This document shows positions 1 to 6,580 of a DNA stretch of 14,127 nucleotides, piece after piece. Positions within the stretch are counted from its first letter, which is position 1. Every line of letters starts with the position of its first letter. The stretch covers positions 1-14,127 of the forward strand of contig JBKQLU010000018.1 of NCBI GenBank assembly GCA_052326585.1, given 5' to 3'. Below the pieces are notes generated by a model. It worked only from the letters and a program-made list of their open reading frames with translations, made no database searches and was not told where the DNA came from. Origin of the DNA: JAPLJC01 sp052326585. GTDB taxonomy: Bacteria > Desulfobacterota > Desulfobaccia > Desulfobaccales > 0-14-0-80-60-11. The position numbers were made by a program, and so were the translations under genes.

Positions 1-341
1 ATTGGAATGTCGGACGCTTCTCGCTGCTGCAGAGCGAACTCGTTCAGTTCCCGGTTCATTCGCCGCTGTTCGCCTTTGGTAATTTTGCCGCCGTTTTTGG
101 CTTCGTCGCGGCTTAACTGCCGGGCCACTCTGGTATCCCGCCCATCGTCACGGGCTTCCTGTTTGGCATTAACCTGTCCCTTATTGACGCCGGCGTCAAT
201 TCGATCTTGCTGATTTTCAAGTCGCTGGTCGACCTCGTTAATGCGGGGATGTCCCGGAACGGTTTGAGCCATAGCCGCTCCGGAAACTCCCGAAACGAGT
301 ACGGCGGTCAGCAGAATTGTTCCAAAAATTGATCTCTTCAT
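1..341 (-). CDS. Secreted charged hypothetical protein (partial, C-terminus outside window)
   Basis: 113 codons are visible before the window edge. Start ATG at 341-339 is fixed by a GGAGGAG ribosome site (354-348) 6 nt upstream. Residues 1-25 form a clear Sec signal peptide: MKRS, a hydrophobic core, then a small-residue end AAMA before Q26, so the product is exported to the periplasm or outside. The mature part is rich in Arg, Asn, Gln, Glu and Asp, has no hydrophobic core and looks helical. Two related segments can be aligned by eye: around residues 53-63 (NKGQVNAKQEA) and 83-93 (NGGKITKGEQR), each following an Asp/Glu-rich stretch. I know of small secreted hypothetical proteins with such repeats in environmental bacteria but no established function, so none is given. 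The gene stands alone and is divergent from the acyl-CoA dehydrogenase. The real-gene call is strong; the function is unknown. Confidence 0.85.
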   Translation of the reverse strand, partial: MKRSIFGTILLTAVLVSGVSGAAMAQTVPGHPRINEVDQRLENQQDRIDAGVNKGQVNAKQEARDDGRDTRVARQLSRDEAKNGGKITKGEQRRMNRELNEFALQQREASDIP

Positions 342-722
342 GTGTCTCTCCTCCATTTGAATTTGTTTGCTGCAAATGTGTTGCGGATAACCCACCCGAA
401 ACTGTTCCGCTTTGAGCTCCCCCGCAGCCCGAATTCAGCGAACGGCCTTCTCATCTGCGGTATAATTTGCGTTTATATCTCCGTACAACGCCTGAAGAGA
501 AATTTGGTTGACAGGATTCTGAAAAAATTTCCGCGGCTGGCCGGGGGGCAAGGCTCACTGAGAGGATTAAAGCTGATAGTAGACTGAAAGGGATGGAGGA
601 AGTTGGGTTGTGACATCGATCATGGTGGCGTGATGATGCAGAGTGATACGAGCGGATCGAGGTGGGAGTCACACTGGGCGTCTGGTAAAAACATTCCAAT
701 TGCTGCTAAAAAGGAGAAACAA
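342..722. other. Intergenic region between divergent genes
   Basis: 381 bases separate the secreted-protein gene (minus) from the acyl-CoA dehydrogenase (plus). It is less GC-rich than most of the window. It holds AT-rich patches at 461-478 that could supply a minus-strand promoter, and a TTGACA at 508-513 that has no matching -10 box at 16-18 nt. I see no convincing promoter, no RNA gene and no terminator-like hairpin. The reading frame of the dehydrogenase is open upstream to 603, but the stretch 603-722 encodes nothing typical of the family and is treated as leader. Confidence 0.5.
711..716 (+). promoter_or_regulatory. Ribosome binding site deciding the acyl-CoA dehydrogenase start
   Basis: AAGGAG sits 6 nt before the ATG at 723. 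The same frame is open for 40 more codons upstream, but those codons lack a ribosome site and family-like sequence. This site therefore selects 723 as the start. Confidence 0.85.
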
Positions 723-1904
723 ATGGATTTCAGACTGAGCGATGAACAGAGGCGGATTGTGGAACTGGCAGATAAACTTGGGAAAAAAGAATTCGAACCC
801 AAAGCGGCACGATGGGACCGTGACCATGAGTATCCCTGGGAAAATGTGAAAGTTTTGCTTGAAGCAGGGTTTCTCGGAATGACTATTCCTAAGAAGTACG
901 GCGGACCGGAGCGGCCGCTGATCGATCCGATTCTAGCTATCCTCACCGTAGGCAAGTATTGTGGGGTAACGGCGCGCATTATCGTTGAAACCAACATGGG
1001 CGCCCTGGGTTGCGTAATGGCGTATGGAACGGATGAGCAAAGAGAGCTGGTGGCTTCCAGGGTCCTTGAAGAAGGGGATAAACCTGCTATTGGAATGACG
1101 GAGCCCGAAGCAGGGACGGCTCTTAATGAACTCAAAACCAGGGCTGATAAGAAGGGTGGCAAGTACGTTATCAATGGAACCAAGCATTGGATTACCGGAG
1201 GTACAATTTCCATTACCAACCTGATTTTCGTTCGGTTCTTTGACAACGGCAAAGAGCTGGGAATTGGCGGTATCTTAGTGGACAAAGGGATTCCAGGGTT
1301 CACTTTCGGTAAAGTTGAGGATGCTATGGGTCTGAGAGGGATTCCGGAGGCTGAGCTCATTTTCCAAGACTGCGAAGTTCCTTCTGAAAATGTGGTGGTG
1401 ATGGGAGATGGCAATGAAGGCTTTAAGAAGTTGATGTACGGGTATAATGCGCAACGGATAGGGGCAAGTGCTGTGGCTATAGGGATAGCCCAGGGATCTC
1501 ACGATCTTGCGGTAGGATGGATGAAGAAAAGGAAGCAGTTCGGCAAGACCCTCTCGGAGTTCCAAGGGCTGCAGTGGATGATGGCAGAGGCTGAGATAGA
1601 GCTGAATGCAGCTCGGTTGCTCATTTACAAAGCGGCTTGCAACGCCAGGGACCTGCCTAATAATGTCAAGATGCCTCACATGGATGAAGCGTCAATGGCA
1701 AAGGTATATTCAGGGAAGGTGGGGATGCATGTGGTCAGCGACAGCCTGCAGATGTTCGGAGGCTATGGCTACTCTCGAGATCTACCTCTTGAAAGAATGT
1801 TGAGGGATGTGCGGATGTTCCAGATCGGGGGCGGCACGACCCAAGCACAACTTAATATGATTGCTCGATCCATATTCAAGCAGAAGTTTGACCCGAAAAA
1901 TTAA
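723..1904 (+). CDS. Acyl-CoA dehydrogenase family flavoprotein with atypical active site
   Basis: 393 aa, the normal family length. Members oxidise acyl-CoA thioesters to 2,3-enoyl-CoA using FAD, passing electrons to ETF; they are cytoplasmic. The N-terminal helical domain begins MDFRLSDEQ. The middle beta domain carries signature 1 around residues 122-132 (AIGMTEPEAGT) and the flavin-contacting KHWITGG (154-160). The C-terminal helical domain has RKQFGK (270-275) and signature 2 around 343-364 (QMFGGYGYSRDLPLERMLRD). Oddity: the catalytic Glu of the medium/short-chain type lies in an IYEGT-like motif, but here that stretch reads IGGGT (368-372), with Gly370 at the Glu position. The alternative Glu used by isovaleryl- and long-chain enzymes lies in an ER motif on an earlier helix, and here reads YNAQR (241-245) with Gln244. 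The substrate cannot be named; an unusual acyl-CoA or aromatic-pathway thioester is possible. The gene is monocistronic and less GC-rich than the aro region. Confidence 0.93.
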   Translation: MDFRLSDEQRRIVELADKLGKKEFEPKAARWDRDHEYPWENVKVLLEAGFLGMTIPKKYGGPERPLIDPILAILTVGKYCGVTARIIVETNMGALGCVMAYGTDEQRELVASRVLEEGDKPAIGMTEPEAGTALNELKTRADKKGGKYVINGTKHWITGGTISITNLIFVRFFDNGKELGIGGILVDKGIPGFTFGKVEDAMGLRGIPEAELIFQDCEVPSENVVVMGDGNEGFKKLMYGYNAQRIGASAVAIGIAQGSHDLAVGWMKKRKQFGKTLSEFQGLQWMMAEAEIELNAARLLIYKAACNARDLPNNVKMPHMDEASMAKVYSGKVGMHVVSDSLQMFGGYGYSRDLPLERMLRDVRMFQIGGGTTQAQLNMIARSIFKQKFDPKN

Positions 1905-2039
1905 ATCACCTATTCCCGGTGGGAACTGCCCGCCAGAATGTCAACTTCAGGAGCTGAGGTTGTAGGATGGGCCGCGGCCCGCCAGGTTAGCCGGGGCCCG
2001 CACCAGTGCCCGCGCCGTTTCAGGCCGGTGCAGAAGATT

Positions 2040-2058
2040 TGCCGCGAAGATGGCGGCA
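2040..2058 (-). terminator. Possible weak terminator hairpin after the tadG-like gene
   Basis: Read on the minus strand, TGCCGC and GCGGCA pair around a 7-nt loop, 14 nt past the stop of the tadG-like gene, followed by AAATCTTC. There is no clean T-run, so intrinsic termination is only possible. A separate 5-bp hairpin (TTCCC/GGGAA, 1913-1925) just after the acyl-CoA dehydrogenase stop also lacks a T-run. Confidence 0.3.
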
Positions 2059-2071
2059 GGCAATAAAGAGC

Positions 2072-3232
2072 CTAACTTATTAATTGCGAACGAGCACCTG
2101 TGTCGATAGACGTTATCGGAACCTTATTGTTACCCTGCATATCATCAATGTCTTCCCCCCCATTAATTGTCACCGAGTTTCCTATTACACTTCCATTTAT
2201 AGTATTGGTCCCATTAACGGTAATCTGGCCACTGGAAGAAGGGGCATAACAGATTACACTTGAAGTACCACTCCCAAAGCCATTATTGCCATTAAGGGTA
2301 ATTTGGCCGCCTGACGAATAGAGAAAGACCTGGTTGGTACCGCTGATAGTTGACGTGCCGTTAACAGTTATATTGCCGGTCGCCAAAATTGCCCCAGTCT
2401 CATTAATCGTTCCGTTTATGGTTACGTTACCCGCTACATATATATTACCGGCTACATTTAAGTCGCCGTTAAATGTTTGGCTCGTAGTGTACTTCGTAAT
2501 TCCTGGAGTGGCCAATATCTGCTGAGTATAGTCAGGCATGGCAATATCTGCTGCAGTATAATATTTTGGTATATTACAGCCATTTTCGCTGATAGTCTGA
2601 CCCGGGCCAGCGTTAAGCGAACCTATAGTAAGGGAGCCATTTGCAGTTACCCCCTGCCAACCTTCGGCCGCTTGGCTAATATTAAGGCTTCCATTAACAG
2701 TTAGTTGGCCATTGGAGTGTACCGACCCCTGAATCTGGTCAGATCCGTTGATGATTAAATTGGTATTGGAGAAGACGGCATAATTAAAAGGCCCGCCGGG
2801 ATATTTGTCCGGTCCGCTCAGCCTTATGGCTTCCGCGTATGCCGTCATATTGACCGTGGTAATGCCCAGCACCTTGATGAAATAGGTGGGCACGCTATTG
2901 GTCAGGGTGCAGTTAATTTCCGGGGCATTAGAGGCATTTTTTTGGGCATCTTGAGTAAAAGTCATCGTGGCGTTGGCGGCGGCGAAGCCATTAGTGGCGA
3001 GGATAGAGTTGGCCTCAGTTGTCGCCGCGGCCTGGCCTGCCGGTATGGGCGTCGATAATTGTATGCAGCCGGCGCAGACCGCGGCGTCCACGGCGTTTTG
3101 CATTTGGGTCCGGACGATTACCAGATTGGCCACGTCCAGGGCCAGGCCGAGAAATCCAACCAGGACCGGCAGCATTACCCCTACTATAATCGCGCTGCTG
3201 CCGTCCCGGGCTTTGAGAAATTTTTTTATCAT
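2072..3232 (-). CDS. TadG-like protein with C-terminal Asn/Gly-rich repeat region
   Basis: 386 aa from ATG 3232-3230 (AAGGGG 7 nt upstream). The frame extends to a GTG at 3283 inside the previous gene, but MIKKFLKARDGSSAIIVGV is the typical TadG-type N-terminus, so the internal ATG is preferred. Residues 11-40 form one hydrophobic segment preceded by a basic stretch and the DGSSA motif, as in the putative Flp-pilus-assembly TadG N-terminal family. Residues 40-140 resemble the pseudopilin-like region (QMQNAVDAAVCAGC). From about 155 to 370 the chain is Gly/Asn/Thr/Ser/Ile-rich, with many NGS, NGT, NGN and VAGN turns spaced roughly 6-12 residues apart (for example ITVNGTSTISG, ITVNGTNTINGS), a beta-solenoid-like pattern. 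It is probably anchored in the inner membrane with the repeats outside. It lies directly downstream of the TadE-like gene. No tadA/B/C ATPase or secretin gene is in view. Confidence 0.82.
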   Translation of the reverse strand: MIKKFLKARDGSSAIIVGVMLPVLVGFLGLALDVANLVIVRTQMQNAVDAAVCAGCIQLSTPIPAGQAAATTEANSILATNGFAAANATMTFTQDAQKNASNAPEINCTLTNSVPTYFIKVLGITTVNMTAYAEAIRLSGPDKYPGGPFNYAVFSNTNLIINGSDQIQGSVHSNGQLTVNGSLNISQAAEGWQGVTANGSLTIGSLNAGPGQTISENGCNIPKYYTAADIAMPDYTQQILATPGITKYTTSQTFNGDLNVAGNIYVAGNVTINGTINETGAILATGNITVNGTSTISGTNQVFLYSSGGQITLNGNNGFGSGTSSVICYAPSSSGQITVNGTNTINGSVIGNSVTINGGEDIDDMQGNNKVPITSIDTGARSQLIS

Positions 3233-3261
3233 AACCGGCCCCTTGGTCTTTAGAGGAGAAC

Positions 3262-3684
3262 CTATTCCACGTACATAGTGCACGCCCCGCTCACCGGGGT
3301 GGGATTACTCGTGAAGAAGGCGCTGATGACCGGAGTCATAATGGTTACGTTTTCGGTGACTGTGACCGTAACACTACTTCCGGAGGCTGGAGCTGATGGG
3401 TTCGCCTTCACAGTCAACTGGTTGCCATAGCTGCTCTGAAGGTTTGTGGTAATTTGCGTCAGGGTACATGGAGAGGTGGAAGTGGAAACATTGACCGCAA
3501 ATAACCGCGCCCCCTGCCGCGCCGCCTCGTTGACGACATCCATTTGGAAATATAGATTGCCAAAGTCGAAGATCCCGCAGAGGATCAGGAGTAAGAGCGG
3601 AATAACCAGGGCAAATTCCACCGCGGCGTTCCCGCTCTCGGAGTCCGGCTGGCGATGCCGTCTGGCGGGTCGAATCCGCCTCAT
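3262..3684 (-). CDS. TadE-like pseudopilin-type membrane protein
   Basis: 140 aa from ATG 3684-3682, chosen because GGGGAGG lies 6 nt upstream (3697-3691) and family similarity begins there. The frame is open up to 3891, but the extra 69 residues look like non-coding sequence. A short basic N-terminus (MRRIRPARRHRQ) precedes the TadE motif SGNAAVEFALVIP (17-29) with the conserved Glu23, and a hydrophobic helix to about residue 45. Then comes FQMDVVNEAARQGARLFAV (46-64), the characteristic TadE helix continuation. The C-terminal half is Ser/Thr/Val-rich with two cysteines (73 and 135) that could form a disulfide. TadE-family proteins are minor pseudopilins of tight-adherence pilus systems, processed by a prepilin peptidase. 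The gene overlaps or abuts the TadG-like gene, with 29 nt between stop and ATG, so they are co-transcribed. The exact machine served is unknown. Confidence 0.85.
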   Translation of the reverse strand: MRRIRPARRHRQPDSESGNAAVEFALVIPLLLLILCGIFDFGNLYFQMDVVNEAARQGARLFAVNVSTSTSPCTLTQITTNLQSSYGNQLTVKANPSAPASGSSVTVTVTENVTIMTPVISAFFTSNPTPVSGACTMYVE

Positions 3685-3806
3685 AATGCGCCTCCCCTCT
3701 CTGAGAGAATCTGCCCTACCTACGCTGAAATTCTGCGGCCGCCTGGCGCCGCAGTCGAAAAAAGATGTTGACCATAGATTGGCCGATTCGTAGGGCCTTG
3801 TAAATC

Positions 3807-3839
3807 GGGGAATCCCTGTTTCTACAGGGTGAATTCCCC
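3807..3839 (-). promoter_or_regulatory. Strong hairpin in the tadE leader
   Basis: GGGGAAT (3807-3813) pairs with ATTCCCC (3833-3839), and CCCTG (3814-3818) with CAGGG (3825-3829), around a 6-nt loop with a 3-nt bulge: about 12 bp in total. It lies 120 nt upstream of the tadE start. No T-run follows on either strand, so it is not a standard terminator. GTAGGG at 3790-3795 could instead pair with CCCTAC at 3837-3842, competing with the main stem. Role unknown: leader structure, mRNA end or small repeat. Confidence 0.45.
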
Positions 3840-4159
3840 TACTTAGGTGCGACCAGGCGATATCTTCCCCAGGCCGGAACCTATCCGCCAAATCAAGCCA
3901 TCCCCGGGCTCAAATAAGGTCAGTGATCCACAGAAGCCCCATCACCCCGATCCCCGAGACCCCGGACACGCAGGTGCTGAAGCTATGGCCGAGAAGATCT
4001 GCCATGGGATTAAAGGTGTGGGAAGGCGTTTGGATTCAGACTCCATTGCCAAGATAATGGCAGGTTCCCGGGATTAAATGCGCGGCGAGAGGCCGCTAGA
4101 ACCGGCTTGGAGAGGCGGCGCTCCCGGTCGCCGCCTAACCTCGCGGGATAAAATAGAGC

Positions 4160-4197
4160 ATTCCCCCATGACAAATTCATAATTATCGAAGGGGAAT
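4160..4197. repeat. Spaced inverted repeat ATTCCCC / GGGGAAT
   Basis: ATTCCCC at 4160-4166 and GGGGAAT at 4191-4197 are perfect inverted copies separated by 24 AT-rich bases. The same arms form the outer stem of the hairpin at 3807-3839. It could be an operator or the remnants of a small repeat; nothing shows which. Confidence 0.35.
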
Positions 4198-4380
4198 ATC
4201 AGGGAAACCCGGATTTACCTTTCTCCCCTCATGCCCCATATTATCCTCAAAGCCAAAGGGGCTTCGGCGAACCAATCATAAAGAGGGTCTTTGCACCAGC
4301 CGCTAATGGCAGCCGGGACTGGAACCGGAATTGCGATTCACCAGGCTAACCTGCGCAGGAAGGGCCAAAATGGAGAGGAC

Positions 4381-5121
4381 ATGGGAAAGTACGGAAAGTT
4401 CTTCAAGGAGAAGTGCCGGATGGAAACGAATCTTACCCATTTAGATATATTCGGAGACAACTGCAGCGAAATTAAGCGCAATAGGGTCCTGCAGTTAATT
4501 TCGATATCCTTGTTTACCTTAAGCCTTATCTTGTCGGTTAAATTATTGATAATGCTCTTATTTCCAAGCTTATCGCCCGGGTATTATGAAATGGCCACCA
4601 TGCTTTCAGCTTGTTTGGCGGTTAACTTGGCGGCATCATTAATATTATATAAATATCAAATGATCCTGAAATATTTAGAGTACCGCATCGGAATCAAAGC
4701 GGATAATCTCAACAATGTCATCGAGCAGTTTAAGCTGGAAAGAGAGGATAGCCGGCATTATGCCGATGTCTCGCGGGCCGCGGAAGAGAAATATCGCAGT
4801 CTGGTGGAGAATGTCAGTGAAGGAATTCTGCTCTTGGATACCGAAGGGAATTTCTTGGAAGCCAACAAGAAGATGGAGGGACTGCTTGGCTTTTCCGAAG
4901 CGGAACTTTTAACTATGAATCTTAGCCAGGTTTTCCCCAAGGAAGAGCTCGAAAGGAGCCGGTCCGCCCTGGAAAAAGTGGTGCAGACAGGCGAAAGCAA
5001 TCTGGCCACTGGCTGGATAATCAGAAAAGACGACCGCTGGGTGCCGGTCGATTTTGTCGCCAGTAAAGTGGAATATGGCGATAGAACCATCATCCAGGGA
5101 ATCTTCAGGGATTTAACCTAG
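4381..5121 (+). CDS. Membrane PAS-domain sensor without output domain
   Basis: 246 aa from ATG 4381, with GGAGAGG at 4372-4378. An ATG at 4420 with AAGGAG 9 nt upstream would give 233 aa and is nearly as good; a TTG at 4291 is open but lacks support. Two hydrophobic helices (about 36-61 and 70-92) with a short loop place the N-terminus and PAS domain in the cytoplasm. Residues 100-127 are charged and helical, probably a coiled coil. Residues 127-246 are a PAS domain with typical landmarks: EEKYRSLVENVSEGILLLD, a GLLGFSEAELL segment and the C-terminal GIFRDLT. In this family the PAC end is usually DITERK followed by a kinase, GGDEF or other output domain; here a TAG stops translation right after DLT. 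The frame stays open for 14 more codons to a TAA at 5164-5166. The signal sensed and partner are unknown. It may act by dimerising with another sensor or be a decaying gene. Confidence 0.85.
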   Translation: MGKYGKFFKEKCRMETNLTHLDIFGDNCSEIKRNRVLQLISISLFTLSLILSVKLLIMLLFPSLSPGYYEMATMLSACLAVNLAASLILYKYQMILKYLEYRIGIKADNLNNVIEQFKLEREDSRHYADVSRAAEEKYRSLVENVSEGILLLDTEGNFLEANKKMEGLLGFSEAELLTMNLSQVFPKEELERSRSALEKVVQTGESNLATGWIIRKDDRWVPVDFVASKVEYGDRTIIQGIFRDLT

Positions 5122-5166
5122 CGCGGCAGGCTGGAATCTATCCAGGCGGCATCTCAGAAAAATTAA
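5122..5166 (+). pseudogene. In-frame tail after the PAS gene amber stop
   Basis: Continuing the PAS frame past TAG (5119-5121) gives RGRLESIQAASQKN and then TAA. With Glu in place of the stop this would read DLTERGRLES, very close to the usual PAS/PAC end DITERKRLE. This suggests a GAG-to-TAG change in a formerly longer protein, or less likely read-through. The tail is too short for any output domain. Confidence 0.4.
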
Positions 5167-5205
5167 CCGCGGGAATCCTTTGCGAGCCGAAGAGTAAGAC
5201 CGGAA

Positions 5206-6573
5206 TCACCGGGGGTGATTTCTGCCGGATTCACCGGGTCCCGCCAGCACCTCGCCCAGAAGCCGTTCCTCTTGAAGCCCGAGCAGGCGCACCAGGAGGC
5301 GGCGATTGCGCCAGGTGGCCGGGCCCGGAAAGACCACTCGCAGGTAATTGTCGCTCAAACCCTGAAGCCAGCCCGGTTCAGGGGCGGGCCCTTCCACCAG
5401 GACCTCACGCAGTCTCTCGGTTTGTCCCTGCATAAATGCCAGCTTTTTCTGCCTTCCCAGCTCCCGGATAATGCCGGCGCGGCGCGAGAGCTCCAGGCCG
5501 GGCACCGCCTTCCAGAGCGCCGCCGGAGTCCCGGGACGGGCGGAGAAAGGAAAGACGTGCAGGTAGGTCACCGGCAGAGAGGCCACCAGGTTTTGGCTGG
5601 CCTCGAAGTCGGCGGCGCTTTCCCCGGGAAAGCCCACCAACATGTCCAGCCCCAGGGCCGCCTCCGGAAAAAGGCGGGCGATTTTAAGGACCAGTTCCCG
5701 GAATTCTTCCGGGCGGTAAGGGCGGTTCATGGCCCTGAGGATGGGGGCCGAGCCGCTTTGGAGGGGGAGGTGGAAATGCGGGCAGAAATTCCGCCAGGAA
5801 GCCAGCTCGGTGAGAAGCTCCCCGGTTATCCCCTGGGGTTCGAGGGAGCTGAGACGCACCCGCAAGGGCGCTCCGTCTGCCTTCAGGCGCCTCACCAGTC
5901 CGGCCAGGTTTACTGGAGGGTCCAGGTCCAGGCCGTATTGACCGAGGTCGATGCCGGTGAGAACCACCTCCTGGTAACCCGCGGCGGCCAGTTCTCCCAG
6001 GGCCGCGCTAACCCCGGCCAGCGGCCAGCTGCGCCGGGGCCCCCGCACCTGAGGGACGATGCAGTAGCTGCAAGCGTGGCTGCAGCCCTCCTGGATCTTG
6101 AGCCAGGCCCGGGTGTGCCCGGGAAGGCCCCGCAACCCCCAGGGCTGGAAGGGTTGGCGGTCCGGGCCGCTATCGACCCAAAGTTTCGGGTGGGCGCCGA
6201 AAGCAAACTTCTCCCATAATCCCGCCAGCTCGCCCTTTTCCCGGTTGCCCAGCACCGCCTGGACCCCGGGCAGGGCCGCCAACTCCGCCGGAGCCCGCTG
6301 GGCGTAACAGCCGGTGACCCAGATGGGAGTTGCCGGATATTCCCGGAAGAGCCGGCGGATAGCCTGGCGGGCCTGCTGGTCGGCGCGGCCGGTGACCGTG
6401 CAGGTGTTCACCAGGTGCAGATCCGCCTTCCCCCCCGGTGCGGCGCTGCGCCAGCCCCGGCCGGCCAGCTCCTGGCTCATCCCGGCGGTATCACACTGAT
6501 TCACCTTGCAGCCGAAGGTGAGGATGCGGATAAAGCGGCGGGCGCTTGGCGGTGGGCGGTTTGCGGCGGGCAT
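5206..6573 (-). CDS. mtaB: tRNA t6A37 methylthiotransferase (MtaB type)
   Basis: 455 aa, usual length for the methylthiotransferase family. It adds a methylthio group to N6-threonylcarbamoyladenosine-37 of tRNA using two [4Fe-4S] clusters and SAM. The N-terminal UPF0004 domain has ILTFGCKVNQCD with Cys22, VNTCTVTGRAD with Cys58, and VTGCYAQR with Cys89, the three ligands of the auxiliary cluster. The radical-SAM domain carries QEGCSHACSYCIVP: Cys164, Cys168, Cys171 in the CX3CX2C spacing. GFPGES (315-319) and YLHVFPFSARPGTPA (337-351) are typical of the family; a C-terminal TRAM-like domain spans about 385-443. FGCKVNQ and NTCTVTGRADQQ favour MtaB over MiaB or RimO. The stop codon lies in a small hairpin (AATCACC/GGTGATT, 5204-5220). 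The ATG lacks a ribosome site, but a promoter-like sequence lies right before it. mnmA lies upstream on the same strand beyond a repeat element. Confidence 0.94.
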   Translation of the reverse strand: MPAANRPPPSARRFIRILTFGCKVNQCDTAGMSQELAGRGWRSAAPGGKADLHLVNTCTVTGRADQQARQAIRRLFREYPATPIWVTGCYAQRAPAELAALPGVQAVLGNREKGELAGLWEKFAFGAHPKLWVDSGPDRQPFQPWGLRGLPGHTRAWLKIQEGCSHACSYCIVPQVRGPRRSWPLAGVSAALGELAAAGYQEVVLTGIDLGQYGLDLDPPVNLAGLVRRLKADGAPLRVRLSSLEPQGITGELLTELASWRNFCPHFHLPLQSGSAPILRAMNRPYRPEEFRELVLKIARLFPEAALGLDMLVGFPGESAADFEASQNLVASLPVTYLHVFPFSARPGTPAALWKAVPGLELSRRAGIIRELGRQKKLAFMQGQTERLREVLVEGPAPEPGWLQGLSDNYLRVVFPGPATWRNRRLLVRLLGLQEERLLGEVLAGPGESGRNHPR

Positions 6574-6580
6574 GCAACCG

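Larger units (their letters stand above)
3685..4380. other. Gene-free region rich in inverted repeats between tadE and the PAS gene
   Basis: About 700 bases between divergent genes. I find no open frame with family-like sequence on either strand. It contains inverted repeats at 3807-3839 (described separately), TGCCA/TGGCA around a 6-nt loop (4047-4062), a GC-only 7-bp hairpin GGCGGCG/CGCCGCC (4114-4135), and a widely spaced ATTCCCC/GGGGAAT pair (4160-4197). The stretch 4235-4330 contains AAGCC/GGCTT (5-bp stem) and GGCAGCCGGG and precedes the PAS gene. No promoter with good -35 and -10 boxes was found on either strand. Confidence 0.55.

Noticed and set aside
508..513. Perfect TTGACA upstream of the acyl-CoA dehydrogenase
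   Set aside because: No acceptable -10 box at 15-19 nt; the expected position is CCGCGG.
603..722. 40-codon N-terminal extension of the acyl-CoA dehydrogenase
   Set aside because: No ribosome site and no family-like residues; AAGGAG 6 nt before 723 marks the real start.
620..1414. 264-codon open frame antisense to the acyl-CoA dehydrogenase
   Set aside because: Shadow frame of a clearly coding gene; its Ser/Pro/Leu-rich product matches nothing known.
3685..3891. 69-codon N-terminal extension of the TadE-like protein
   Set aside because: It contains a strong hairpin, lacks TadE features and a ribosome site; the internal ATG has GGGGAGG at the right distance.
3847..4077. 76-codon plus-strand open frame in the gene-free region
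   Set aside because: Starts with GTG without a ribosome site, Pro/His/Arg-rich, no recognisable domain.
5215..6219. 334-codon open frame antisense to mtaB
   Set aside because: GC-rich mirror of the mtaB frame; mtaB shows all cysteine ligands, the antisense product has no domain.
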